NCBI RefSeq assembly: GCF_046719735.1
Contig: NZ_JAUTWQ010000013.1
Location: 1-64,000 of the forward strand
Source of the DNA: Halobacillus_B rhizosphaerae
GTDB lineage: Bacteria > Bacillota > Bacilli > Bacillales > Halobacillaceae
Direction of reading: 5' to 3'
DNA: 64,000 nt
The notes below the pieces were generated by a model. The model was not told the origin of the DNA and searched no databases. It worked only from the letters and a program-made list of their open reading frames with translations. The position numbers and the translations under genes are program-made. The stretch's first letter is position 1. Each line of letters starts with the position of its first letter. This document shows, one piece after another, positions 17,764 to 26,103 of the stretch.

Positions 17764-17866
17764 AAAATCCCTCCCAAATTTTTTAACAATTTCATGTTAT
17801 CACAATATTCCGACATACAATCTGTGAAAGTTAACAGGTGAAATCTGTCCTAAGGCTATGAAATTA

Positions 17867-17931
17867 AGGGGACTTGGGAAACCCCTGAATATAGTTGAAA
17901 AAACCTAAGCGAACGTGTATTCTGAATATAG
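17867..17931. promoter_or_regulatory. Repeat-rich control region between npr and nprR-like genes
   Basis: Two features stand out. An inverted repeat AGGGG - 10 bases - CCCCT spans 17867-17886. A direct repeat CTGAATATAG occurs at 17885-17894 and 17922-17931, 37 bases apart, each followed by TTGAAA-like sequence. They lie in the space that must hold both divergent promoters and are candidates for NprR-like binding. Which gene each controls is not visible. Confidence 0.4.
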
Positions 17932-17990
17932 ATTTGAAAGAAAGAAACTTCTGACAAATCCATAGTTGATCAACTAGGTGTGTGTTGAGA

Positions 17991-19274
17991 ATGGAATATG
18001 GCAAAGTGCTTCGATTTCATCGAGTCAAGCAAGGGTTAACTCAAACCCAATTGGCTGATGGGATTATATCGCCAGCGTATCTTTCTAAGATAGAGAACGA
18101 TCAAACCGTTCCTGCTATCGAAGTGCTTGAACTTCTCTATGAACGTCTGGGACTTGACTTTCAAGAAGCTTCCTATAACCACCCTTCTAAGGAAAAGCTG
18201 AAGGAATGGTATGAATCGATCGTATTCAAACGAAGGGAAGATGCTCAGCAGTTACAAGAGGAGTTATTGCAGCAGAAAGAAACGCTGTCTAACCACCATT
18301 TATATATCTTCTTTGAATTATTCCGCATCCGTCACCTGTTATTAGAGAACCAGGTGGAGGAGGCTTATGAAGTATGGGAAGATATACGCCAGCACAAAGA
18401 CACCTTTGATGAAGAAATGGAATTTTACTTCCATTTAATCTCTGGAATTTTAAAATATTATAGTACAAATTTTGACGAGTCATTCCAAGAGCTTATGGAA
18501 GCCAAGAATTATAGTTCCTCGTTAGAATTAGAAGACTGGGAATATAGTGATCTATTTTACTTACTAGCTTTAAGTACCAGCCAAGCTAATCACATCTCCG
18601 CGTCTGTTTTTTACGCTGACCAAGCGTTGGAAATCTATCAGACCCATTATGATTTAGCTAAAAGCGCAGACTGTCATATAGTGCAAGGAATAAATTATAG
18701 TCGGCTTAAAAATTACGCAAAGTCTCTTGAGAATTTTCATTTAGCGCGTAAGATAGCAATTCAAACAGAAGATATTGTTCAGTTGAGGTTAGTCCACATT
18801 AACATAGGGACCTTAGAGTCTAGAATAGAAAATCACCAGTCAGCAATAAAAAATTATGAGAAAAGTCTCGAGTACAATAAAGAAAGTGACTCAAATTTTC
18901 AGGCTTTAGACTCGTTAACAACGATCCATGGTTTAATTATCGAATATTACAGATTGGAGAACAAAGAAGGGTGTCTTAAATGGCTTAATGAAGGTGAAAA
19001 AATTCTCCATTCATTTCCTTCTAAATCCTATGAACTCCATTTCGCAGTGTATAAGAAGGTAATAAACCAATCCGAAAACTTAGAACAGTATTTAGAAGAT
19101 ATCATTATCCCTTACTTCCAAGAGAAGAAGGAACATGTTTATGTAATTCGTTATGCAATGTTTCTCGCTGATCTTTTAGAGAATCAACGAATGTATAAAA
19201 AATCTTCAACTTACCTTAGGTTAGCAATTCAATTGTTAAATAAACATTCTCATTTAGGAGGGATTCTCTTATGA
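17991..19274 (+). CDS. nprR: NprR-like RRNPP quorum-sensing regulator
   Basis: A 427-residue peptide-pheromone receptor. Residues 1-65 are an XRE-type HTH (GLTQTQLADGIISPAYLSKIE). The rest is a helical TPR superhelix, including ASVFYADQALEIY and YAKSLENFHLARKIA, which in NprR, PlcR and Rap binds a short re-imported peptide. Length matches NprR (about 423). It lies divergent to a neutral protease gene and overlaps the downstream signal-peptide gene by four bases (ATGA), the hallmark of this family. ATG 17991 is used; GTG 17982 or TTG 17985, closer to AGGTG, are alternatives. Peptide-free NprR of B. cereus also inhibits sporulation; whether that holds here is inference. Confidence 0.88.
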   Translation: MEYGKVLRFHRVKQGLTQTQLADGIISPAYLSKIENDQTVPAIEVLELLYERLGLDFQEASYNHPSKEKLKEWYESIVFKRREDAQQLQEELLQQKETLSNHHLYIFFELFRIRHLLLENQVEEAYEVWEDIRQHKDTFDEEMEFYFHLISGILKYYSTNFDESFQELMEAKNYSSSLELEDWEYSDLFYLLALSTSQANHISASVFYADQALEIYQTHYDLAKSADCHIVQGINYSRLKNYAKSLENFHLARKIAIQTEDIVQLRLVHINIGTLESRIENHQSAIKNYEKSLEYNKESDSNFQALDSLTTIHGLIIEYYRLENKEGCLKWLNEGEKILHSFPSKSYELHFAVYKKVINQSENLEQYLEDIIIPYFQEKKEHVYVIRYAMFLADLLENQRMYKKSSTYLRLAIQLLNKHSHLGGILL

Positions 19275-19390
19275 AGAAGCTTTTAGCTGTTCTTGCTATA
19301 GTAGCTTTCTTGGCTTCTGCTGCCGCTCCTGTTTTACAGGATAGTGCTGTAGATGCTTACCCAAGACCATTATCTGTTGAACAAATGTAA
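19271..19390 (+). CDS. nprX: NprX-like signalling pre-peptide
   Basis: A 39-residue pre-peptide with a near-perfect SD (AGGAGGG). Its ATG overlaps the receptor stop as ATGA. Lys-Lys and a hydrophobic core ending in LASAAAP form a Sec signal peptide. The secreted part is LQDSAV followed by DAYPRPLSVEQM. In B. cereus the active NprX heptapeptide lies in the C-terminal region; by analogy the pheromone here should come from within AYPRPLSVEQM, a sequence unlike SKPDIVG. A terminator follows. The gene is shorter than routine gene-finding limits and is easily missed. Confidence 0.85.
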   Translation: MKKLLAVLAIVAFLASAAAPVLQDSAVDAYPRPLSVEQM

Positions 19391-19453
19391 TTAATTTTTT
19401 ATTTCGAAGTGTTTATTAGCACCTCCCCCTAATCCTATACCTATATATTTTAG

Positions 19454-19483
19454 CCTCTGCCCTTGTGGCAGAGGTCTTTTTTT
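19454..19483 (+). terminator. Terminator after the nprR-nprX cassette
   Basis: CCTCTGCC and GGCAGAGG pair around a 5-base loop and are followed by TCTTTTTTT. Confidence 0.88.
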
Positions 19484-19530
19484 CCTCTATAGAACTTACT
19501 CGGTATATGAGATCACGTTCATTCTTCCAC

Positions 19531-19564
19531 AAAAAAAGCAAGGCTCCTCAGTAAAGAACCTTGC
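19531..19564 (-). terminator. Terminator of the cstB-like gene
   Basis: On the minus strand GCAAGG and CCTTGC close a hairpin followed by TTTTTTT. Confidence 0.75.
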
Positions 19565-19596
19565 TGAATTCATTTTCACAAACAGACTTACGCTGA

Positions 19597-20985
19597 TTAA
19601 TATTTATTCCATGCGGCATATCCACCTGTCAGGTTTAGTACATTCTTAAACCCATTGGCTTGCATGACACTTACTGCAATAGCTGATCGCATCCCGGATT
19701 GGCAATGAACAATTGGAGTGACGTCTCCCCCTATTTCATCCAGTCGTTCCGGCAGGGTCCCGAGCATAATATGCTTTGCCTTTTCCATGTGGCCAGCATC
19801 CCACTCTGATTGGTTTCTCACATCTATAATCACATAATCATTGTGATCTTTATATTTTTCCTCTAATTCTTCCACGGAAATACTTTCGTATGATTCCAAG
19901 CTGCCTGATTTTTCAAGCTCGCTTTTCTCCATATAATGTGAAACCTCGTCTAACCCAATAGACTGCAGGGCTTTTTGAACTGCTTCAACCTCCTGGCTAT
20001 CAGCAATGAAAGCAATTTTCTTATCATAATCCAGAAGCCAGCCTGCCCAGTTGGTAAATGATTGGTTAAAGGGAATATTTAACGTTCCTTCTACGTGGCC
20101 ATTAGCAAACTCAGAAGACGAACGTGTGTCTACGATATTCACATTCTCTTCTTTCAACTGGTTGAGATGCTCAAGAGAAACTTTTTTCACATCATGGTGA
20201 CCCAGCAATTTCGGACCTTGTTTATTAAGTTTTTTCATTTCGGCAAAATATTTAGGGGGTTCTGGCTGACCATCTAGTAAATTCGCTACGAATGTGGCTT
20301 CATCCTTAACATTTAGTGCCCAATTATTGATCTTTTCATATCCAACTGTTGAGCTTGGGACAGCACCTAGAGATTTACCGCATGCACTTCCCGCTCCATG
20401 ACCTGGCCACACTTGTACATAATCAGGCAATTTAGCAAATCTCTTCAGAGAATGGTACATTTCTTTGGCACTTTCTTCTGCGGTACCTTTCTCGGCGGCC
20501 GCTTTCTCTAATAAATCAGGACGTCCCACATCTCCGACAAACACAAAATCACCTGTAAATATTCCCATCGGAACTTCTGAACCGCCACCTTCATCCGTTA
20601 GCAGATAGGAAAGACTTTCAGGTGTATGACCTGGGGTATGCATAACTTCGAGTTTGACTTTACCAACTCTAATTAAATCTCTATCCTTCAGCAGTTGATG
20701 GTTTAGTTTAGATAGGTTTTGGTATTTCCAGTTCGTACTGCCTTCATCTGAAAAATATAGTTTTACATCTAATCGATTAGCTAATTCTCGTACCCCTGAA
20801 GTGAAATCAGCGTGTATGTGAGTTTCTGCAGCACCAGTGATGGTAAACCCTTCTTTCTGTGCCGTTTCCAAATAAGGAGTAATATCACGGGCCGGGTCTA
20901 TTACCAGTGCCTCTCCTGTCTGCTGACAAGCGATCATATATGACATTTGAGCTAATTTCTCATCAAAAAAAGATTTAAAAAACAT
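19597..20985 (-). CDS. CstB-like persulfide dioxygenase/sulfurtransferase (MBL - pseudorhodanese - rhodanese)
   Basis: A 462-residue three-domain protein. Residues 1-240 are a metallo-beta-lactamase fold with THIHADF, HTPGHTPES and TGDFVFVGDVGRPD, typical of non-heme iron persulfide dioxygenases. The second domain (about 260-350) is rhodanese-like but has no active Cys, as in CstB. The third ends with active-site loop HCQSGMR, Cys428. CstB oxidises low-molecular-weight persulfides to thiosulfate during sulfide stress. ATG 20985 follows GGAGG. Its promoter carries a CstR-like operator. No cstR or cstA is visible in the window. Confidence 0.86.
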   Translation of the reverse strand: MFFKSFFDEKLAQMSYMIACQQTGEALVIDPARDITPYLETAQKEGFTITGAAETHIHADFTSGVRELANRLDVKLYFSDEGSTNWKYQNLSKLNHQLLKDRDLIRVGKVKLEVMHTPGHTPESLSYLLTDEGGGSEVPMGIFTGDFVFVGDVGRPDLLEKAAAEKGTAEESAKEMYHSLKRFAKLPDYVQVWPGHGAGSACGKSLGAVPSSTVGYEKINNWALNVKDEATFVANLLDGQPEPPKYFAEMKKLNKQGPKLLGHHDVKKVSLEHLNQLKEENVNIVDTRSSSEFANGHVEGTLNIPFNQSFTNWAGWLLDYDKKIAFIADSQEVEAVQKALQSIGLDEVSHYMEKSELEKSGSLESYESISVEELEEKYKDHNDYVIIDVRNQSEWDAGHMEKAKHIMLGTLPERLDEIGGDVTPIVHCQSGMRSAIAVSVMQANGFKNVLNLTGGYAAWNKY

Positions 20986-21021
20986 GGCAGTAACCTCCAA
21001 TTAAAAGTTAATTCAACACTA

Positions 21022-21050
21022 ATTATATACCCCTAACGGTATATTGTAAA
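21022..21050 (-). promoter_or_regulatory. cstB promoter with CstR/CsoR-like operator in the spacer
   Basis: Reading leftwards, TTTACA (21045-21050), exactly 17 bases, TATAAT (21022-21027). The spacer holds ATACCCCTAACGGTAT (21027-21042), a pseudo-palindrome of the ATACCCC-N-GGGTAT type bound by CsoR-family persulfide sensor CstR. Binding there would occlude polymerase; release by sulfide/persulfide would induce the gene. Confidence 0.75.
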
Positions 21051-21085
21051 CCGTGTTATTCTAGGTTAAGTTGATAAAGTAATCC

Positions 21086-21129
21086 AAAAAAAATGAGCGA
21101 CGGTTCCTTTGAGAGAACCAAACGCTCAT
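21086..21129 (-). terminator. Terminator behind the decayed flavin oxidoreductase
   Basis: On the minus strand ATGAGCG and CGCTCAT enclose an inner GGTTC/GAACC stem and are followed by eight T. The only gene remnant upstream on this strand is the pseudogene at 21171-21476. Confidence 0.75.
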
Positions 21130-21170
21130 AAAAATTGGAAAGTAGAGACGTACCAGGATAGGTTCATTTT

Positions 21171-21476
21171 TCAAACGAATCTAACTAACCCTATCTTCGT
21201 TAAAATGTGGCGCTTCTTGTCCAATTTCAATCCCTTCATCCGGCTGATATCAATGACCAATACACAATTTCTAACTAAATACTCTTCATAAGGATGACCA
21301 CCAGACATCATGTACGCCTAGCGAATTGCATTTACCACATCCTGCTTCCGTTCACAATAAACAAGTACAAGTGGAAATATATTTATTGAACGATTCCGTT
21401 CCTGTCTGGATTCATCATAAAAGGGATCAGCAGAGGTAACCAACTCGCCTGTAAGACCTAAAAAATGATGACGCAT
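21171..21476 (-). pseudogene. Decayed FAD-linked oxidase (BBE-like, YgaK/YvdP type)
   Basis: An ATG at 21476 opens a 52-codon frame with LTGELV, DPFYDESRQ and FPLVLVYC then DVVNAIR, which match the start of BBE-like FAD-binding oxidoreductases, and stops at TAG (21318-21320). After about a dozen lost codons another frame resumes with SGGHPYEEYL, then VLVIDISRMKGLKLD, the next family block, and stops at 21171. Full-length relatives have about 450 residues, so almost the entire gene is deleted. A terminator still follows the remnant. Confidence 0.75.
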
Positions 21477-21562
21477 GCCTCATTTCTTTCACCCCATAAA
21501 TACTAGTAGTTTTCCTGCTATAGTATTCTTAATGAGCGGAAGGGTATGGGGATTGGTTCCCT

Positions 21563-22069
21563 TCATTGAAAGTATTTAGCAAACATTTCATAAGGTTTTT
21601 CAAAATCCAAAGCTGGGTAATCCGCGTTGCAATTATTGTGGAAATTAATAGCTACAGCATCAATCTCTTCATAGTTGAGCCCTTTCGTCTTCTCTTCCAC
21701 CTTTAACTTTACTTCCTTTATAAGGCTTAGGACTTCTTCACTTTTCGGTTCTGAATAATATAACTCTTCTGCTTGCTTAAGCATATATTCAATCACCGAT
21801 TCGTTTACTTCAAGTAATTGAAAGAGTTGCTTCAATGAACCGCGAATTACATGATCAATGTTCTCAAACTGCTGTTTGCGAAGACCAAACAAAGTGAGAT
21901 TTAATCCGGTTTCATTATTGATTAGAATTAAACACTTACGACGATTTATCGTTACTATATCCATATGCCACTGACAAATATCAGCTGCTTCTTCACTATA
22001 TTGAGCGCGTTCAGCTACCGGTTTATTAATTTCATCGGCTGCTTTTTGAGTCATTCCTATTAAAAACAA
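21563..22069 (-). CDS. DUF6933 family protein of unknown function
   Basis: A 168-residue soluble protein. The central block WHMDIVTINRRKCLILINNETG is typical of the DUF6933 family (the WH...INRRKC.ILVN pattern), and the N terminus IGMTQKAADE also fits. Function is unknown. It is rich in Glu and Lys with no membrane segment. Transcribed alone, with an SD-like GGTGGAGATG upstream. Confidence 0.7.
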   Translation of the reverse strand: MFLIGMTQKAADEINKPVAERAQYSEEAADICQWHMDIVTINRRKCLILINNETGLNLTLFGLRKQQFENIDHVIRGSLKQLFQLLEVNESVIEYMLKQAEELYYSEPKSEEVLSLIKEVKLKVEEKTKGLNYEEIDAVAINFHNNCNADYPALDFEKPYEMFAKYFQ

Positions 22070-22324
22070 AACATCTCCACCTCTACAAATCTACTTCTTC
22101 CGCTTTAATTGTAACAGGAGACATTAAAATTTCCTATTGTTCCCTTCCTGTACAACCTTCTCTTTATAAATAAAATGAAATCTGTAATCGGAAGGTTTTA
22201 TTGAGAAAGGTTGCTTTCAATTCTCCCCCTGATATGTTATATATTTAGGGTACCGAAATAACTTTGGAAGAAGGGAATCGCTATCCTTACACAAAATCAA
22301 AGAGCGAAGAAAAATTTATGGATT

Positions 22325-23512
22325 ATGTGGTTTGCTAATTTTTTCATAGCAGGCAGCATTACGATGGTTTTACCATTCTTGTCATTATATATAGAAGAAC
22401 TTGGAAGCTTCACCGATTCATTTGTCCAGACTTGGTCAGGAGTGACATTCGGAGTCACCTTTGTATCTGCATTTATTTTTTCTCCCATCTGGGGACGTAT
22501 AGGTGATAAGTACGGAAGGAAGAAAATACTGATTATGTCAGCGTGCGGACTCGCTTTATCCGTGTTCTTAATGGGTTTTGTCACTTCTGTATGGCAATTA
22601 TTTATGCTTCGTTTATTTATGGGAATCTTTACAGGGTTTATTCCAATGTCTCAAGCACTCATCTCTACTCAAACTCCCAAGGATATCGCAGGCCAAGTAC
22701 TCGGAACACTTCAGACCGGGAGTATTACAGGAAGTTTGCTTGGACCCGTGCTTGGAGGATTAATTGCAGATGAGATCGGCTATGCTACTACTTTTCATTT
22801 TGTTGCGATTGTAGTAGCACTGTCCTCCATCATTGTTGCGATTGGAATTAAAGAACAAAGACTTGAAAATGAAAATAGCAATGAGCAGTCCAGCTATTCC
22901 TCTAAAGAAGTACTCGGGCATATTATCAAGCATCCAGTGTTATTAATGGTGATGGTGGTGTCTTTATTTGTTCAAATCGCTCACTTCAGCATCCAGCCTA
23001 TTCTTTCTCTCTTTGTCGGGAACTTGCACGGACCAGAAAATATCGCCCTGTTTTCAGGAATCGCATTTTCTGCGGCAGGAATGGGGAATTTACTTATGGC
23101 AAGACGCTGGGGGCGAATAGCAGACAAAAAAGGATATGTTAAAATTCTAGTATTTTTGCTATTTATGGCTGGCATCGTCTATTTCCCCGCTGCTTTCGTT
23201 ACTAATATTTGGCAGTTAGTTGTTTTACGCTTCCTACTTGGCATATCCATTGGCGGAATTATCCCTGTCAGAACGGCTTATATAAGACAGGAAGCCCCGA
23301 TAGCTATGCAAGGTGAAGTTCTCGGTTACAATACCAGTCTTCGCTTCTTAGGAAATGTCATCGGCCCTGCTATGGGAGGAATGATCTCAGGTGCTTTTGG
23401 TTTCTCTGCAGTATTTTTTATTACAAGTACCCTCCTCTTGTGCTGCGGCGGGATGATGCTGTTCACGATGCTGAAAAATCCAAACGCTGTCCGGCATGCC
23501 GCCTCTCATTAA
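22325..23512 (+). CDS. MFS multidrug efflux-type transporter
   Basis: A 395-residue 12-helix transporter. The MFS signature between helices 2 and 3 is GRIGDKYGRKK near residue 60; its counterpart in the second half is GRIADKKG near residue 260, and helix 5 has a drug/H+ antiporter-like GSLLGPVLGG. Similar to YttB/MdtG-type efflux pumps. 22325 is the first standard start codon, but it has no SD and cuts directly into helix 1. An AAGAAGGGA SD lies at 22268-22276 followed by an open frame with ATC at 22283 where an ATG would be expected. The true start may be that non-standard codon. Confidence 0.82.
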   Translation: MWFANFFIAGSITMVLPFLSLYIEELGSFTDSFVQTWSGVTFGVTFVSAFIFSPIWGRIGDKYGRKKILIMSACGLALSVFLMGFVTSVWQLFMLRLFMGIFTGFIPMSQALISTQTPKDIAGQVLGTLQTGSITGSLLGPVLGGLIADEIGYATTFHFVAIVVALSSIIVAIGIKEQRLENENSNEQSSYSSKEVLGHIIKHPVLLMVMVVSLFVQIAHFSIQPILSLFVGNLHGPENIALFSGIAFSAAGMGNLLMARRWGRIADKKGYVKILVFLLFMAGIVYFPAAFVTNIWQLVVLRFLLGISIGGIIPVRTAYIRQEAPIAMQGEVLGYNTSLRFLGNVIGPAMGGMISGAFGFSAVFFITSTLLLCCGGMMLFTMLKNPNAVRHAASH

Positions 23513-23513
23513 A

Positions 23514-23543
23514 AAGATCCCATATCTCATGGGATCTTTTTTT
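23514..23543 (+). terminator. Terminator after the MFS gene
   Basis: AAGATCCCAT and ATGGGATCTT pair around a 5-base loop and are followed by a T-run. The A-run on the left could allow some termination on the other strand. Confidence 0.85.
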
Positions 23544-23804
23544 CAATACTTTAGTTATCAATATTCCGCGATATTCATTTACATAGATCTTTCTCATATA
23601 ATCAGCGTCCAACCACGGAAGTCGACCCTTCCCCCACAGCCCCTAAACTCACATCATGGTTTCGAAACGAAGTCATCAAGAATTCGGAGCTTTATTCAAA
23701 GTACGTAAATTCACCACTAAATAATTACTTAAGGAGTAACTAAATAATACAGTTAATACTTTACTTCTGTTAATATAAATGTATAGACACAGGAGGAGAT
23801 CAGT

Positions 23805-24353
23805 ATGAACAAGTGTTTAATCGTCATTGACTACACCCATGATTTCGTGGCGGATCAAGGAGCATTGTCATGTGGAGAACCAGGTCAAAGAATTGCCCCC
23901 GCCCTATTTACTATCACCCAGCAATTTTTAGAAGAAGACCAATATGTAGTATTTGCGGTAGATGTTCATGAAGAAGGCGACCCTTTTCACCCGGAGACGC
24001 GGTTGTTTCCTCCCCATAATATCCGGAATACAGAAGGTAGAAAACTTTACGGTGAAATGGAGCGCTTATATGAATTAAATAAACAACGTTCTAATGTTCA
24101 CTATCTGGATAAGACCCGATATAGTGCTTTTAACGGAACAGATTTGGATATAAAACTTCGCGAAAGAAATATCAAGGAGATCCACTTAACTGGGGTTTGT
24201 ACAGATATTTGTGTTCTGCACACTGCAGTGGACGCTTACAATCTTGGTTACTCGATTGTAGTTCACCAAGATTCGGTAGCAAGCTTCAACCAGACCGGCC
24301 ATTCGTGGGCGATGGACCATTTTGAAACTGTACTTGGGGCTGAGATAAAATAA
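23805..24353 (+). CDS. pncA: Nicotinamidase
   Basis: A 182-residue isochorismatase-fold hydrolase that converts nicotinamide to nicotinate in NAD salvage. Catalytic triad: Asp9 (IDYTHDF), Lys in DKTRYSAF, and Cys in GVCTDICV near residue 132. The metal-binding AVDVHEEGD region is present, as is FPPHNI. Closely similar throughout to B. subtilis PncA. Good SD (AGGAGGAG). Transcribed alone, with its own terminator. Confidence 0.92.
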   Translation: MNKCLIVIDYTHDFVADQGALSCGEPGQRIAPALFTITQQFLEEDQYVVFAVDVHEEGDPFHPETRLFPPHNIRNTEGRKLYGEMERLYELNKQRSNVHYLDKTRYSAFNGTDLDIKLRERNIKEIHLTGVCTDICVLHTAVDAYNLGYSIVVHQDSVASFNQTGHSWAMDHFETVLGAEIK

Positions 24354-24388
24354 TTAAATGGAGTTACGAGTAAATTATTCCCCATAGT

Positions 24389-24426
24389 CCCGACCCATTA
24401 GCATATGGGTTTGGGATGTTTTTTTA
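24389..24426 (+). terminator. Terminator after pncA
   Basis: CCCGACCCAT pairs with ATGGGTTTGGG (one G-U) and is followed by a run of T. Confidence 0.8.
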
Positions 24427-24609
24427 CAGCTAGAATGTGCCATCCTCCTGCTTCGCTTTCCGTAATACTCTCTCCCTACCTTATTAACTTTGCCAGAAGG
24501 CTTTCTAAAATCTTCTCGATTTGAAATTCTAATGTAAATCGAATATGATGGAGTATGGACATTTTCTGTTATGACTTAAGTTATAGATATAAATATAGGA
24601 GGAATCACC

Positions 24610-25551
24610 ATGAGCTCACAAGATTATCGAGTTCTGCTGTATTACAAGTATGTCGATCTGCCGGAGTATGAAGAGTACTGTAAAAATCATTTAAAATACT
24701 GTAAAGACCTTGGGCTTCGCGGCCGGATTATTGTTTCCCCAGAAGGGATAAACGGAACGGTATCTGGAACGACTGCACAAGTAGAACAGTATATGGAGTA
24801 CGTTCGTTCTGATAAGAGATTTGAGGACATCCATTTTAAAATTGACGAACATGAAGGTCATGCTTTCAAGAAGATGCATTGCCGAGTGAAGCCTGAATTA
24901 GTCAATTGGAGTATTGAAAATGATGATATTGACCCTAAGAGCTTTGGAGGCAAACATCTGAAACCTAGCGAATTTTATGAATTGCTGCAAGAGGAAGATA
25001 CTGTGGTGATCGACGGGCGGAATGAATATGAATACCGTATTGGTCACTTTCGTAACGCGATCCAGCCAGGGGTAGATCATTCTCGTGAATTTCCTGAATG
25101 GATTGCCCAAAACGCAGATCAATGGAAAGACAAGAAGGTCCTCACTTATTGTACTGGGGGCATTCGCTGCGAGAAACTCACCGGTATTTTAAAGAAAAAC
25201 GGAGTCGAAGACGTTTATCAGCTAGAAGGCGGAGTGAACACCTACGGAAAAGACCCGGAAGTCAAAGGGAAATATTTCGATGGAAAGTTATACGTCTTTG
25301 ACGAACGTATCGCTGTTCCCGTTAACCAAGTAGAAGAGACTATTGTTTCCGAGTGTGAACATTGCGGAAAAAAAGAAGATCGGATGATCAATTGCAGCAA
25401 CCCGATTTGCAATCGGCAATACGTATGCTGCAGGGAATGTGAAGAGAAACACCACGCAGCTTGTACGACCGAATGTAAAGAACATCCTGAAAACCGCTGG
25501 GACGCGGAACGAAAAAAACAAATTGATAAATATGACCGTATTAATAATTAA
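24610..25551 (+). CDS. trhO: tRNA uridine-34 hydroxylase TrhO (rhodanese-domain protein)
   Basis: A 313-residue protein. The N-terminal acylphosphatase-like domain (residues 1-100) contains GRIIVSPEGINGT. A rhodanese domain follows with the active loop TYCTGGIRCEK (Cys near residue 180). The C-terminal region (about 250-300) has a cysteine cluster CEHCGKKEDR, CSNPIC and CCREC that could bind zinc. TrhO hydroxylates U34 of tRNA to 5-hydroxyuridine using prephenate-independent chemistry. SD AGGAGG. Monocistronic. Confidence 0.9.
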   Translation: MSSQDYRVLLYYKYVDLPEYEEYCKNHLKYCKDLGLRGRIIVSPEGINGTVSGTTAQVEQYMEYVRSDKRFEDIHFKIDEHEGHAFKKMHCRVKPELVNWSIENDDIDPKSFGGKHLKPSEFYELLQEEDTVVIDGRNEYEYRIGHFRNAIQPGVDHSREFPEWIAQNADQWKDKKVLTYCTGGIRCEKLTGILKKNGVEDVYQLEGGVNTYGKDPEVKGKYFDGKLYVFDERIAVPVNQVEETIVSECEHCGKKEDRMINCSNPICNRQYVCCRECEEKHHAACTTECKEHPENRWDAERKKQIDKYDRINN

Positions 25552-25562
25552 TAGAAACTACC

Positions 25563-25598
25563 AAAAACTCACATGGATTTATTCATGTGAGTTTTTCT
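25563..25598. terminator. Bidirectional terminator between trhO and the yrvL-like gene
   Basis: AAAAACTCACATG and CATGTGAGTTTTT form a perfect 13-base-pair stem with an 8-base loop. It overlaps the stop codon region of the converging gene. Confidence 0.88.
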
Positions 25599-26037
25599 TT
25601 TGCCATCTTTTCTCATCAAAAACATAATCAACCACGACCAGAGCGAGTGCGAAGATCCACTCTGCCCCCAAAGTCATCGTTACATTCCGAACGAGTTCAT
25701 CTACTGTATAAATGGTTAGCCATGTGAAGGTAAGGTACACAATCGATTTCCATAATAGGAAAACGAATGGAGAAGGCTGTGCTAATCGGCTTACCGTAAT
25801 AATCATTTTGGCAGCTGCCTCGAAAAGGAAGCCGAGCATAAAAACGAGCAGAGCGAATAATAATAGTCCTAATTTTGAGGAATACGTTACTCCTATCAAC
25901 TCGAATAACCCCACCATACTTAAAAAGAATCCTCCAAAAATAAGAGAAGAAGTGAAAATAAATAATATTCCTATACTGAGGAGTACGAAGATACGTGCTG
26001 TACCTGGCGAGCGCCTAAATGAACGTTTATTCCTCAC
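25579..26037 (-). CDS. YrvL-like membrane protein
   Basis: A 152-residue protein with four hydrophobic helices (about 15-45, 50-80, 88-110, 120-140). It resembles the regulatory protein YrvL of B. subtilis in FELIGVTY, the central LGFLFEAAAKMI and the C-terminal TVDEL and DYVFDEKRW. YrvL influences expression under the alternative sigma factor YrrL/SigI-like oxalate decarboxylase system; whether that applies here is unknown. The N terminus is very basic. The family call rests on visual similarity only. Confidence 0.5.
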   Translation of the reverse strand: MRNKRSFRRSPGTARIFVLLSIGILFIFTSSLIFGGFFLSMVGLFELIGVTYSSKLGLLLFALLVFMLGFLFEAAAKMIITVSRLAQPSPFVFLLWKSIVYLTFTWLTIYTVDELVRNVTMTLGAEWIFALALVVVDYVFDEKRWQKKNSHE

Positions 26038-26103
26038 AGACTAGCCCCCCTCTTAGATAGATGCTTGCCCCCTTTGGCCGTAATCTCTCGTCCGAAGCAA
26101 TGG

